Assembly: GCF_030384665.1 (NCBI RefSeq) | Contig: NC_083674.1 | Span: 248,001 to 312,000 of the forward strand | Length of the DNA stretch: 64,000 nt | Direction: 5' to 3' | From: Lodderomyces elongisporus | Lineage: Eukaryota > Ascomycota > Pichiomycetes > Serinales > Debaryomycetaceae | Shown here: piece by piece, positions 1-12,029 of the stretch | Position numbering within the stretch: position 1 is the stretch's first letter | Layout of the letters: each line of letters starts with the position of its first letter | The notes under the pieces: model-generated | The model's input: only the letters and a program-made list of their open reading frames with translations | The model's database searches: none | What the model was told of the DNA's origin: nothing | Translations under genes and position numbers: made by a program

Positions 1-1
1 T

Positions 2-487
2 GAGGCTTTGAAGGAATCTGGAAAAGAGCTTTACGAAGCTGCTAGTGAAAGAGGTCAACAAATTTACGACGATGCAAGCAAGAGGGGCGAAGAAGCTTTT
101 GATGCTGCTAAAAAGGAGTTCAACCACTTGGAGAAGGAGGGCAAAAATCTTTGGCAACAATTTTGGTCATGGTTCCAAACCAAGTCTAGCGAAGCTGGCA
201 AATATGTACAACAATCAGCTAGCCAAATCCAAAAGGCTTCAGGCAATGCTGTGAGCAGAGTCGGCATTGAGTTGCAGAACCCAGTTGTTGTTGCTCAATT
301 GGTTGTAGCTGCCGGTGGTGCTGCCGCTGGATACTTGGGTTACTTGGAGAGACACAGAATCAGATCAGATAACAATGCTGTTGTTGGCATCCATGCCTCA
401 ATCGTCACCGGATTGGTCTTGCTCGATGGTTTCTTGTTTAACAAATACTACCCACAATACGACAAAAAGAGAACAACCGTTGCTTAA
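2..487 (+). CDS. OM14: OM14-like mitochondrial outer-membrane protein (5' end outside window)
   Basis: The frame is open from base 2 to the TAA at 485-487 and has no in-window ATG at its head, so the gene starts upstream. The visible 161 residues begin with amphipathic, charged repeats (KESGKELYEAASERG, then DDASKRGEEAFDAAKKEF). Two hydrophobic segments follow (around VVAQLVVAAGGAAAGYLGYL and AVVGIHASIVTGLVLLDGF), and the tail is lysine-rich (KYYPQYDKKRTTVA). The ELQNPVV motif before the first membrane segment and the LLDG...KYY..YDKK end match what I remember of yeast Om14, an outer-membrane protein that helps bring ribosomes to mitochondria. Identification is from remembered family pattern, not a search. 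The helical repeats upstream look longer than in S. cerevisiae Om14. Confidence 0.75.
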   Translation, partial: EALKESGKELYEAASERGQQIYDDASKRGEEAFDAAKKEFNHLEKEGKNLWQQFWSWFQTKSSEAGKYVQQSASQIQKASGNAVSRVGIELQNPVVVAQLVVAAGGAAAGYLGYLERHRIRSDNNAVVGIHASIVTGLVLLDGFLFNKYYPQYDKKRTTVA

Positions 488-597
488 GTTTTTTTTTTCT
501 AATTTAATCCTTTATATTTCCTTGTTGTTGGCTCACAATTGTTTATAGTAGCGTGTAATGTTTATTTTTTTCAGCGATACTATTTACTAACTCTACA

Positions 598-645
598 AAT
601 AAATAAATAAATAAATAAATAAATTTATAAATTTATAAATCAATA
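598..645. repeat. AAAT tetranucleotide repeat
   Basis: About six copies of AAAT, then AAATTTAT variants, just downstream of the OM14-like gene. It probably lies in or near its 3' UTR or polyadenylation region. Confidence 0.8.
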
Positions 646-2204
646 AATATACTTACATTATCTTGGTTACAAATGTATATAAGTTTCTGAGAAGGAACTA
701 CTCAACACTTTGTTAATTGAATCGATTGGACCAACTGCGTTTGTTCCTCTTTCTCCTACTCCTCCATTCTTTCCTCTTTTTGTTTTCTTAACCACAATTT
801 TTTCCAAAACATTTAATCTAGCTTGCCTTGTTGGGGGAAAAAATAATATTTGTAATTACATATAATCAACTTTAGTACAATGAGTAACGGTAAAGATTAA
901 ACATTTAGTTTACATATTTTGAGATGGTCACCTGACCAAACCATTTTCAGGAAAGTAGACAAAACATCTGTAGAATTTACATTAAACTTTGTCTTTATAT
1001 ATTCTTGTCAATTGGTTTTATTTATCGCAATGAAATTTTGGGTCTCGACAAAGTCACATTGCAGTTATTAACAATCTCGGCATTGACTCGATAAGATTAC
1101 AATATCTTCTACTTTAATCTTTATTAAACTTTCTTGTTATAGAATGGTTATTAGCATGATGATTATTGAAATGGGCTAAAACTTTTTCAAAACTTTTCAA
1201 TACTTTTCAAAACATTTTCAAAGGTTAAAGGTAATCTTGCCTTTAAAGGCATATAATTTCAATTGGAGTCAATACAAATACCTGCACAAACACAGCCACA
1301 GACTACATTGAACATTAAATTGCCTTATTCTTTGCCATGACTCTGTGACAACAAAAAAAAGTGTACAAAATCAACAAAACAAAAGGGAACAGAAGGAAAA
1401 GTTGAAGCGTGAAAGAACTTAGCTCAGCTACAAACCTGGCAATGAACCGGTAATGAAAAAAAATAAAAAAAAAAACAAAACAACCAAACTGTTTTATTCC
1501 GGTTCACAAGCAAGCTCAAAGTGCATCGGGGAGAAAGGAGAAGTATATGCTACTTGTGGTAATATGTTTGAATACTAAGAGCAAGTAAATGGAAGAGGAC
1601 TATACTAAAAAAAAAAAAAAAAAGAAAAGAACAAAAAAAACAGTGAGAACGGCATTTTCATTGATTTGATGGGTTGAGTGTCACATGTCTACCCGTCCTT
1701 TTTATCTTTGTCAACTTGCACAGGACTAAACTTTCGTATAAATGATGTAATTCATGTGAGTGAATGTTTCTGAATTATTAATATTGGTTTCGTTTCGTTT
1801 CTTCTTTAGGCTTAGCATTACCTGAGGTTTTGCCCATCACTGAAGAGGAACAATAAAAAAGAAAAAAGAGGCGACAAACAAAATGTGTCCAAACGTAAAC
1901 GCCGAGTCAAAAAAATTAAAAAAATAAAAAAGTCAAAAAAAAAAAAACAAACGCCATTTCTGGCAAATATGAACAACATAACCACGGAAACTGCACACGA
2001 AACAGATAAAGGTAAAGAAGAGAAACAAAAACAGAAGAGTAGAAGACGTCACTCCTCTAGCATAATAAACGAGGCTATAACTGGTATAGTCTAATGACAA
2101 TGCCCTAATTTTTTTGTTGTTTTTCTTTTCTTTTTTTTTTTTCTTTTCTTCGGTGCATGAACTAGTCTCTTGACCCTAGTAAGCAACAGTACGTCTAATT
2201 TTCT

Positions 2205-2236
2205 CTTGTTCACTTGTTCACTTGTTCACTTGTTCT
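2205..2236. repeat. 8-bp tandem repeat (CTTGTTCA)
   Basis: Three exact copies of CTTGTTCA plus a fourth ending in T lie head to tail, and a degenerate TATGTTCT follows. The unit is not a multiple of 3 and no gene covers it. Confidence 0.85.
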
Positions 2237-3423
2237 TATGTTCTTACGCTTTTATGTCTTTTTTTTTTTGTTAGTTTATTTTTATTAAACAAAACTTTTA
2301 CTTACAAGAGTGGTTTCCTAACCTACTATGCAAGTTGGGTACCCTCATCTTCCTTGCAGTAGTTTTGAGCGTGGAGTGGTTGGTAGACTAAGTATCATAA
2401 TCTTTATCTCTCTCATATAATTTTCCAAAAGGCCAAAAGAGGGCGAGATGTAGTTCGTCTATTTGTTTTCTGCCAATTCTGTTACTTTAAAGTTTAAAAA
2501 CACACTGAAAACAGAAATAAAAATGCAAAAAGATAAAATTAGAATAAGAACAAATGGTTTCAAAAAAATTGTGCTGTTTATTCAAGAGCAGAAACGTCAT
2601 ATTTGAGATATTTTAGTTGATTCAACAGCTTATTTTTTTTTTTTAAAAAAAAAGAGAGAAATAATAAATCCTTCACTTACATATCGTTAGATCCACAATT
2701 GTTGACTTAATTTTTGTTTTGTCAATCGATTTGCAGATTGAACTCTATATTTAGAATCATGTAGAGCATAAGACGACCTATATTTATTCATTTATTTATT
2801 CATTCTCCACTCACTCAAACCATTCCTACAAACCCTACAAACAATAATCATTTGTGTTTTTTTTTTTTTTTGTTTCACAACCTTATGGTAAAGTTCTCTT
2901 GCATTGTTTGTTACAATAAAGTCGGCGTATTAGAACGAGAAAGGGAAAGTGGATCATGAAAAAAAAAATTAAGTATTGCATTGTATTGAGATGGGTGGCT
3001 ATGCAAAGTGATGATTAATCCGACTGGAAAAACTGAAAAAAAAAAATTTTTTGTTTTTCTTTTCCCCACTGTCAACCGGCACGGTAACGGATCAATATGT
3101 AGATGATGGGGAGAAGAGGAGGAAAGTGGGGGGGGGAGTAGGAGTAAAAGTAATGGGGGAGGGGGTCTAAAGAGAAGATAGAGGGCAGTGTCGCACTACC
3201 AGCATAGACAAGATGCTTGGTGCAACGGCATTTTGATTCTTTATTGCACCACCAACCAAACGGCATCAAAAAAGAGAACAAAAGGTTAGGGTAATGAAAA
3301 ATGTATTGGAGCATGTACGCATTTACATCCTATTCGTGTCGCATGAAATATGAGCAAACCAACTTTTATTTTCGGTATCAAATTCCATTCTTTCGCAAAT
3401 ATCGTTCTTTATTTAAGCCGACA

Positions 3424-3438
3424 GGGGGGGGGGGGGGG
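3424..3438. repeat. G15 homopolymer tract
   Basis: Fifteen consecutive G, followed by AAAGGAGGGGG. It is one of several G or C tracts in intergenic DNA of this window and has obvious G-quadruplex potential. Confidence 0.9.
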
Positions 3439-5316
3439 AAAGGAGGGGGATAAACATTTTGCCGCACAACAGTATATTACATAAACATTAAATTATAAAA
3501 AAACAAAAAAAAAAAGAGAAAAAATTAAGAACCATAAAAGAAGCAAACTACTTTTTTATTTTATTGTACCGCTATGACTATTAGTCGATTCGGGTAAAAA
3601 GTTTGTTTTTTTCTATTGCTAATGTCATACTTTTTTTTTGGGGGGGTGTGGAACAAAAGGAATTGGCAATGGAAAAAGAAAAGGAAAAAGGGCTGAGTTT
3701 GCTTCAACTCACGTCAACTGCAACTTGGGGAAGAGACACTTTTCCCTGCTGGATCTTTAGTCAAAGACCCTGCTCGTTTAAGTGGTAATTGTATTCTTCA
3801 TTTGTTTAGCTTTACGTTTCTTCCACTGGCTGCAAAAGAAGGATGTGAGACACACGTTGATTTTCAAACACCTTGTGTATATGAAGGCAAAAAAAAAAGC
3901 CAGCTTAAATACCCTTTTTTTTTTTTCTTTTTTGTATTCATTCCTTCACGCATTTTTTTAAAGAGCAAGTCATGTGACATTGTTAAATAGAAAAAGAAAT
4001 TTTTTTTTCTCTTTCTCTCTTTTTTTTTTCAGCTCCTGTAACTCAAAACTCAAAATGTGTGAAGAGCAAAAAAGGAAGAATTAAAAAGAATAAACAATTT
4101 CTATGTATAGAGCAAAAAGCCGTACAAAGATAAGCATTCCATTTCCATTTCCATTTCCTTCCCTCCCCCCAACTCACCCACGTCTTTTGCATATTCAAGG
4201 TATAGTACGGCATCAAAGACATTAAACGGCGTTTGAACAAATTGAATCATAATCTTTTGTATTTGTATATATATATAAATATATATATTTTTTTTTGGTC
4301 AATTTCTTGTTCATCTTCACCTTCTACTCAATGATCAACATCCGACATTTACTTAATTGTTCTTTTGTTTTTTTTTTAACAAAAAGAAACAAACGAAAGG
4401 CACAGTCAAAGGTTATAAAATGGCATTTCGTTTATCGGTTATCTTAAATTTCTCTTTCAAGATTGATAATCTTTTTTCTTTCTTTCTTTCTTTTTCATTT
4501 TATCTTAATCTTTTCTAAACAAACCAATAAACCGAATTTGCATTGTCGTCTCTGCCTCTATTTACTCCAAATGCAGAAGCTTCAAAAGATTAAAAGGAGA
4601 ACAAACTGAAAATAAAATTTGTATACTCCATGGTCCTAACATTCTAAATTTATCTTTATCTCTCTCCTTTTCTCTCTCTTTCTTTCTCTTTGATCTTCAC
4701 AATTTGCAATTGGTGCACATTGTTCAAACATTTTGATGATTGTGCATTATAGTAAAGAAAAATGTAATTGGTTAGGAAGCGTTGAGCATGTGAGGTAATA
4801 TATGTAAAAGATATAAAATGCAAAATGTGCATTGGTTTGGTAAGCCGCTGCAATATGAATAAAAACTTTATATGACAAATTGGCACCTTGCCATGGCCAA
4901 CAATCACAATACACTTTCTGTCTTCTCCTCCCCCCCTTTCCCATTCCTTCCTTTGTGGTCTTGCCAAGCTTATGAATAATAACAAACGGCAAGGATATGT
5001 CGATTCTACACTTTGTAATAGTTGGGGAAAATGACAACTTAGAGAGTCGATTAATCAATGTTTAATAAGAAAACGAATAGAAAACAAAAGTATCAGCAAA
5101 AGTTATAATAGTAATAAAATGCCGAATTAAGACACAACAGCTTATTAACGATTACAAAAAACAAAAATAAAATAAAAAAAAAAATTGGACTCGGTGCCGT
5201 TTTGCCAATTTTCAAATTTGCCGTTTAGGTCGAATGCATGAATCCCGGAAAACCCCGAATACCTTTATTTTTTTGTCCAAGATGTATATCCACTACCACC
5301 ACTACTACCACTACCA

Positions 5317-5344
5317 CCCCTCTCCGTAATTACGAAGTGAGGGG
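5317..5344. other. GC-rich hairpin upstream of a TATA-like box
   Basis: CCCCTC (5317-5322) can pair with GAGGGG (5339-5344). Between them lies the palindrome CGTAATTACG (5325-5334). An ACC/ACT repeat (5291-5320) precedes it, and TATAAAG lies downstream at 5391-5397 on the plus strand. The block from about 5200 to 5440 is more GC-rich than its surroundings. It could be a regulatory element or the promoter of a non-coding transcript; this is inference. Confidence 0.4.
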
Positions 5345-5622
5345 CACGGAACTTACCAGAACCGGACGGAGAATCCTATTTGGGCATCTCTATAAAGTTT
5401 AACCATATATGGTGATGTTGGCTTCATAAAGAGCCCACAACAACAACAACAAAAACGAATGTGTTGCAATGTCCTTTTCTTTTTCGTATTCATTCCCTCG
5501 CCACAATTGCAGACTATCTTTTTCCTCTATGATACTTAACATGTATTTCAACTATTGTGTATGAAGCTGTAAAATGCTATGCAGTGTTGATTGTTGCCGC
5601 CACAGCCTTGCTCATTCAAAGT

Positions 5623-5676
5623 ACAACAACAACATCATCAACAACAACAACATCATCAACAACAACAACAACAATA
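5623..5676. repeat. CAA / CATCAT trinucleotide repeat
   Basis: Interleaved (CAA)n and CATCAT units. One frame would read poly-Gln/His, but the surrounding open frame is short and has no coding character. Confidence 0.8.
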
Positions 5677-6997
5677 TCAGGAAATCAAAATGAATGATCA
5701 AATAACTAGGGTTGGTATACACCACTTGCTTTTTTCGTGTTTTGTGTGTTGTCTCCTCCAACACTATTGTCACTTATTCTCTTTATTATTATTTCTATTC
5801 TTTCGACAAGTTTGTGTCAACGTCTACAAAATCCTTCACTTACATGAGCTGTGTGCATAGTACACGACTATAACTTCACTAAAGAGTACAAAAGTACAAA
5901 AGTTTAAATGCAAGAGTTATGGCCCACTTCCACGACCATGTTCATCAGCTACTATGAACATGGGCTTCTTTGCTGTTTTTCATGCTGTTGTTATAATGTT
6001 GATTTTTTTTTTTTAAATTCTCCGCCTACCTCAAACCCCACTAACTTTTGTTTGCTTTTACAATTGGTGCTTCTCGAGTCAGTTTCCTTTTATTTTTTTT
6101 TGTTTTTGCTTTTTTACCACGAAGCTTTTAGTTTCCAAAAAAGCAATTTGTAACTGCAAGATCGTATCTCTATTCATAAATGCCCGGTAATCTCTTGAAG
6201 ATTCACAACAGCAACAAGAGTAATAAGAATAGGAATAGGAACTAAGAATATATATAATAAAAATAACAAGCACATAAAACGCAACGTTACCAAGTGTGGA
6301 AGTAACATTCTGTATTATTTCTTCTTTTTTTTTGCTCTTTCTTTTTCCTTTTTTATTATTATTTTGTTGTTCTTTTCCGGTTTATTGTTGAACATACTTA
6401 ACAACAACACATACTCTGAACAGCTTACACTTCCGAGACTCTAAAGCCATTCTATGTTTTGTATTGTATAAATCGTTGTCAACATTGATAAGGTTTTTAC
6501 CCAATCTTTATTCAACACTTTTCGTAAAGCACTTCTTTTTTTCCTAACAAGTAGCTGTGAAAAGATGGTTCAGATCTAAATGCATTAGACCGAGGTCAAT
6601 TTTTTTTCTTCTTTATTTATTAATTTTTGTGTAGACAATCTTATGGTACCAGCAACCATCGCGTGGGGGATGTAGGCATTTGGGTGGAGGTGAAGGTGGA
6701 GGTGGAGGAGCTTATTAAGTGAGGGGGCTTAGCACAGATTTATTCCAATGTGGTTTTGCTCAACATAACATAACAGGACATAGTATACTTTGAAGCTACA
6801 AAAAGCAAAAGAAGTACTAAATTATACATTTTGTATCTCCCAGTTCCCTTTTTCTTTTTCTCCCATGTTTATTGTTTCTGTCTCTTCTAATGCTATCGGT
6901 GTAAAGTGTAGACTAAAATTTTTTTTTTGGCTATACACAAGATGAACAATGCAGAGAGGTTGAGATGGTAGAATCAGGAATGGGTTCCTTACTCCTT

Positions 6998-7040
6998 ACT
7001 ACTAATAGTAGTAGTAGTAATAGTAATAGTAGTAGTAGTC
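6998..7040. repeat. TAG/TAA trinucleotide repeat
   Basis: ACTACTAATAGTAGTAG pattern. One plus-strand frame is all stop codons, which argues against coding here. A similar GTA/TAG repeat lies at 8395-8429. Confidence 0.8.
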
Positions 7041-8394
7041 TATTATTTATAATTTTTTCCCATCCCTTTACCCTTGATTAGTCTCAATATTTAGATAAAC
7101 GTTTTTGATGAGTTCCCTCTGCTTTTTGATATAACCATCTTAATGTAATATCTAAAAGAAACTAACTTGTTGATGAGCAAGAAGGACCTGAGAAAGGTTT
7201 AGTAAGAAGAGGAAATAGAGCAAATGAAAGAAAAAGGTATTTCAAATAAAGAGAAAAAGAAAAGAAAAATCCAACTATAGGCCAATTGGGAACAATGAAT
7301 GATCCGGATTTTTTACTTCATTTTTCTCACCTTTTCTCTCTTACACACTCTCCTTATGTTTATATATAAATGGTTGATAAGAAAAGTTGTAGCTTTGATA
7401 AAAATTGAATAGACTAAGTCAAAAAAAAAAAACAATGCATACTTTGTATTTCTTTCTAATCATTAGTTTGTTCCCCATTCACACGCAAGAGAAGCGCAAT
7501 TTTACTTCCACCTCGAATAAAGCGTACAAAAAATTGAATCAATGAAAAGAATAGAAAGAATGGGAGGAGAAAGAGGAGGAGGAGGAGTAGACATAAAATA
7601 TTATTATTATTTTTATTTTTATATTTATTTTAGTTTTAGTTTTTATTTTTTTTTGTTCCATTTTGCAATCTTTCTCCGAATCGAGCAGATGGCGATGATG
7701 TTTTGTGGCAGTGGCTTTTACTGCCCCTCTCTTTTCCACACCTCCGTCCATCTCCGGACAAACTTGCAGCTCAGGCGTCCATCGCAGCCAACAATGCTAC
7801 AGTAATGTTGATAAAGAATTATGACAAAGTAGATGGGAAATACAACATGATCATTAGTATCTTTGAATAACTTACCAATACAAATAATAGCACGTCTATG
7901 ACTACAACTGTTTTATTTTTTTTTTGTTATTTTTTCCAATACCATCTACAGAGAGAAGAAGAATAAAAAAATACTGAAAAAAATATATAAACTGGACCTT
8001 GATTTAGTTGGCGGATTTAATTTTGAAAAGTGCGGAGAAACAAAATTTATCGTTTTTTAGTTGTTGTTGTTGTTGATGTTGATGTTGACGTAGTTCACTT
8101 TTTCTATATTCAAGTTGAATTAAGTCATCCTACACCGGTATAGACCTTTACAATTCCCCGAAAAAAGAGTATTCAATTACGTTTGTGAAAGAAAGAAAGA
8201 AAGAAAAAAAAAATATTTACTTGTCCTTTGCCAATCATCTTTTTCGTCTTTTTTAATTTTCTTTTTTTTTTTCTTTTCGTTTTCATTTTCCATCTTTATT
8301 TTTACAAAATATCCTTTGGTAGTGTGCAATGTTTATTGTCGAAAGCACTGTATGCGATGCAAGTGAATGATGGAAAATGAGTTGCTGTGGTCGA

Positions 8395-8429
8395 AGTAGT
8401 AGTAGTAGTAATAGTATTAGTAGTAGTGA
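8395..8429. repeat. AGT/AAT trinucleotide repeat
   Basis: An imperfect AGT repeat with AAT and ATT interruptions, inside the long gene-free region. Confidence 0.75.
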
Positions 8430-11400
8430 TAGAGGAGTGATAGAGAGAAAGAGTTGAGAGTTTGTGTTGGCTCTAAAGGTACTTGTATTCTCATGACTGA
8501 TTGTAGTGGAATGGAGTCGAACGCCGTGTAATCGATCCATGATTTACATTGCTTTTGTTTTTTGTTTTCTTTTTTCCAACTCTTCAATTGCATGTGTTTA
8601 ATTGTCTGGCTATACATTATCCAGAGTTCTTGGTAACATTGGTGATTCTAATAAGCTCCTATGTTCTCTTCGTATTTCACAAGTATAAACCTTCAACTAT
8701 GTTTAGTATATCTCTTGTTTTTTTTTGTTTTACTTTTCTTGATTATGTTTTGGCCTGGGGTATACTAACCCATACAATAATAGAACCCTCAGTACGTTTT
8801 GCCTATTTTTCTTTATTTTTTCGTTTTCGTTTTCGTTTTCTCTTCTTTAGTTTTGATTACAATCTATTGGTAGATTAGTATTAATTATTACAAAACCTAA
8901 TTTTCTGTTTACTTTTCTTTCATTTCTTTCCTTCTAACTATTTAAAGCTAAAGTAGGTGACTACACGAAAAACTGATGCAACGTATAGTAGTCAATTGAA
9001 CAAACGATTATTAAGTTAAATATATGTAATGATAACAAAACAGAAGGGAAGCAAGTGAATAAAGCTTAAATTTGATTGCTTGATAGATTGTTTGCTAATT
9101 CTTTTAAAGAGAAAGAAAAAAAAAAAAAATTAAAAAAAGTGGGGGAAGGAAAGAGAACGGAGGAGCATGCATAGCAGAGAACAAAGGCACAAGTCATCGC
9201 AAACCATTCTCCAAATGTATTCCTTTTTTTTCAGTAGTTTATAGTTTTTTCTATTAATACATTCTTCTAGGCCGTAAGGAGAGCTGCTACAGCTACTACA
9301 GCTACTACTGCTGGATCAAACAGCAATCCACTTCCTCAATACAGTAACCTATTTCCGGGGGGAAGAGGGGGGGGGAGAAGGGACTTAGCCAAAAAAAAAA
9401 AAAAAAAGAAAAGTACTCTCTTCTACTATTAGCATCACACGCACCAGGACCCACCACAAAGTCTTCACGGCGTTTGGACTATCAGCTTATGATATCATCG
9501 ATATTTTTTTTTCTCTAATGAATACATCTAAGCGTATTATTATACACTTGAATAGTGAAGAAAAGAATAATAAATAGATAGATACATACATACATGTGCG
9601 TATGTATAAACAAATGTTCACAAAATTCAGTAACTCAAGATAAAGAAGCTCTTCAAAATAATATTGTTTTTATTTTTTATTTTTTTATTTTTGTTTTTTG
9701 GCTTTCGGCGTTAAAGGGATGAAGGGAGAAATAAAAGAAATAAATAAAAAAAAAAGAAATAAGAAAAAAGAAGCTAAATTATTTACCCGAAGAAACACTC
9801 ACTCTGGAAGAATTAAAAAGTAAAGAGTAAAGATATATATCTACACATAGAGAGAGGATATAGATACAATTGCTCAGAACCACCATCTTTCCTACTCTGC
9901 ATACTCCATCCAACATCCAAACAAAGTGAGCATAATAACCAAAATAAAAGAGAAAAGCAAACAATAAACAAACAATTGGTCACAAGTGTGTGTTCCTATA
10001 TCCCCTTCTTAGTCAATTTTGCTTTTTTTTTGCTCTCTCACACACACTCTCTCTCTTCTCTTTCTCTTGCTAAGCACACAAACTCCAAACTCCAAACCAA
10101 GAGCATTCCCCTTACTGCATAACTAATTGTGCTTTGTCTTTATCACATACAATTGAAAACGAATAAGTTTGAGGGAGGTCATTTCTGTAGCACAGCCTAC
10201 TCTTGCAGAATAAAAGAAAAAAAGAAAAAAAAAGGAAAAGAAAAGGAAATGTAACCATTCATGCATCAACAACTTATTGTAACTTGAAAAGAACAAAAAA
10301 GAGAAAAATAAAGGAAATAAAACAATAGACCTACTTCTTTTTGTATTTTGTAAACAAAGAAAAGGAATATACAAAAAGAGTTGTCGTTGTTGTTGTAGTA
10401 CAAGGTTTCCTCTACTTTTGTTCTTTACAAAAAGCATTTGTATCCTGACCCACAAGAATTTGAAAGATCCAAATCAATACTCCATCTCCAACTGAAAGAA
10501 AAAAAAAAAGTTAAAAACAAAAATTAGAATTTTGAAAAATTTGGTAACCCTCAAGACAGGGCTCATACTTGCTGTTTTTGTTTGTTTGTTTGTTTGTTCA
10601 TTTCTTCACATAATCAAGGTATCAAAACCAATGCAACAGGCTAAAGTTGGTTTTTTTAAAAAAAAAGAATTGAGTGAAAGATAAACACAAGTAGACATAA
10701 ACAAAAGGAGTGAAGTATATATCTGAAAAAAAAACCATGTAAAAAGAATAAAATGATACAAAGCTGTTACTTTTCCTTCACATACATGAACAAACAAACA
10801 AAAAAGAATACAACAAGACCTAAATAGAGTAAAGCAAAGGTTTTATTCCATTGTGCAGTTATCATCTCCCACACACACACACACACTCTCTTTCTCTCTC
10901 TCTTTCTTTCCTTCACTTTGGGCTTTGAAAGTGTAAGTGTGGGTAAGCAAAGGGTTAAAACCAGAGACTAAGCAAACAGTTTGGGTTAAGGTTTGTGTTT
11001 TCTGTTTATTGTTTAGTTTGTTCTGTGCAATAGTTGCATACAACTAAACATTATTTTTGGGCCTTATTGTCCTTTATGTTTGAATGCTTACACCTGTAAG
11101 TCATTATTTTTAATTCTTTATAATGTATGTATGTCTACATGTATGTATGTATATATTTTTTTATATTTTTAAATAATAGCTTTATTGAACAAAAGGTTAG
11201 AGTAATGTATAAGAAGATGTACAAGAAGAAGAAGAAGAAGGTGAAGAAGAAGAAAAAAAAAACATATATTTATCATCAACATTTCTACAATTTTTCCATG
11301 GTCACTCCCAAATTATTCTGATCAGTTTGAATATTTCAAAGTATAAACCACCCCTCCTGCCCACAGCCACGAACATTAAGACAACTAGCCATTGTCTATT

Positions 11401-11478
11401 CTAAGATAATACAATTGTCGTCAACGAAGCAAAAAAAACATTATAAGTACCCTGGACCCTCTCCCACCTACCACCCCA

Positions 11479-11491
11479 CCCCCCCCCCCCC
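11479..11491. repeat. C13 homopolymer tract
   Basis: Thirteen consecutive C after CCACCCCA, about 540 bp upstream of the MedA-like start codon. Confidence 0.85.
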
Positions 11492-11889
11492 TCTTTTGTT
11501 ATTCATTACTTTGTTTCCTATCATTTTCAATTGTTGGTGTTCCTTCCATTGCTAGTTGTATTTTTGCTTACTTGTTTGTGTCAATAAATAAGTGAATCTA
11601 CAAGCTCACGGTCAAGTGTATGGAAACTACCATTGCATTTGTATTATATATATATTTATATATTTATATTTCACCACAACCCATCTATAACCCCTCAAGA
11701 GAATATTTATACTCCAATTGCAAAAGCTAATAGGCAAGTAGATCAAATAGAAATAAAGAAAAAAAAAAACTACTTGTGATATAAACAGCGGATATATTCA
11801 TTCACATACAGAAGTTCAATTACCATTGAGAAACATACCCCTGTTACCCTTACCCCCTCCTACTTATCTCCACAATACTCGACCTTTTC

Positions 11890-11920
11890 CTTTGCTTTGC
11901 TTTGCTTTGCTTTACTTTAC
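11890..11920. repeat. CTTTG pentanucleotide repeat in leader
   Basis: CTTTG repeated four times, then CTTTA twice, in the pyrimidine-rich leader about 110-140 bp before the start codon at 12030. It is probably part of the 5' UTR or core promoter. Confidence 0.75.
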
Positions 11921-12029
11921 TTATTTTATATTAACTGTGTGTTTGTTTTTGTTTTTGTTGTTTTTTTTTTTTTTTAGAAAAACCAAAATATACAGACACC
12001 AACTATAAATTTTGCTGCCAAAATATCAT

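Larger units (their letters stand above)
488..12029. other. 11.5 kb gene-free region upstream of MedA-like regulator gene
   Basis: I find no convincing gene on either strand. The longest open frames are about 110 codons. They are made of homopolymer-derived residues (Phe, Lys, Leu, Ser), and the ones I checked begin at TTG rather than ATG. The DNA is AT-rich with poly-A/T runs, a G15 tract, (CAA)n, (TAG)n, 8-bp tandem repeats and a GC-rich hairpin near 5317-5344. The long pyrimidine-rich leader directly before 12030 (11826-11980) ends in T15 followed by AG, which could be a 3' splice site for a 5'UTR intron, but I see no paired donor I trust. In Candida species, very long upstream regions and long 5'UTRs are typical of morphogenesis regulators. 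By inference this is regulatory DNA of the gene at 12030, perhaps with non-coding transcripts. Confidence 0.6.

Noticed and set aside
1885..2094. Small Lys-rich open frame in the desert
   Set aside because: Made mostly of AAA/AAG runs from poly-A DNA. No domain, no support for expression.
8549..8878. 109-codon hydrophobic open frame in the desert
   Set aside because: Starts at TTG, is Phe/Leu-rich because the DNA is T-rich, and resembles no family.
10123..10455. 110-codon minus-strand open frame in the desert
   Set aside because: Phe/Leu-rich from poly-A/T on the other strand; resembles no family I know.
12012..12029. Extra N-terminal six codons of the MedA-like gene
   Set aside because: They begin at TTG. 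The first ATG is at 12030.
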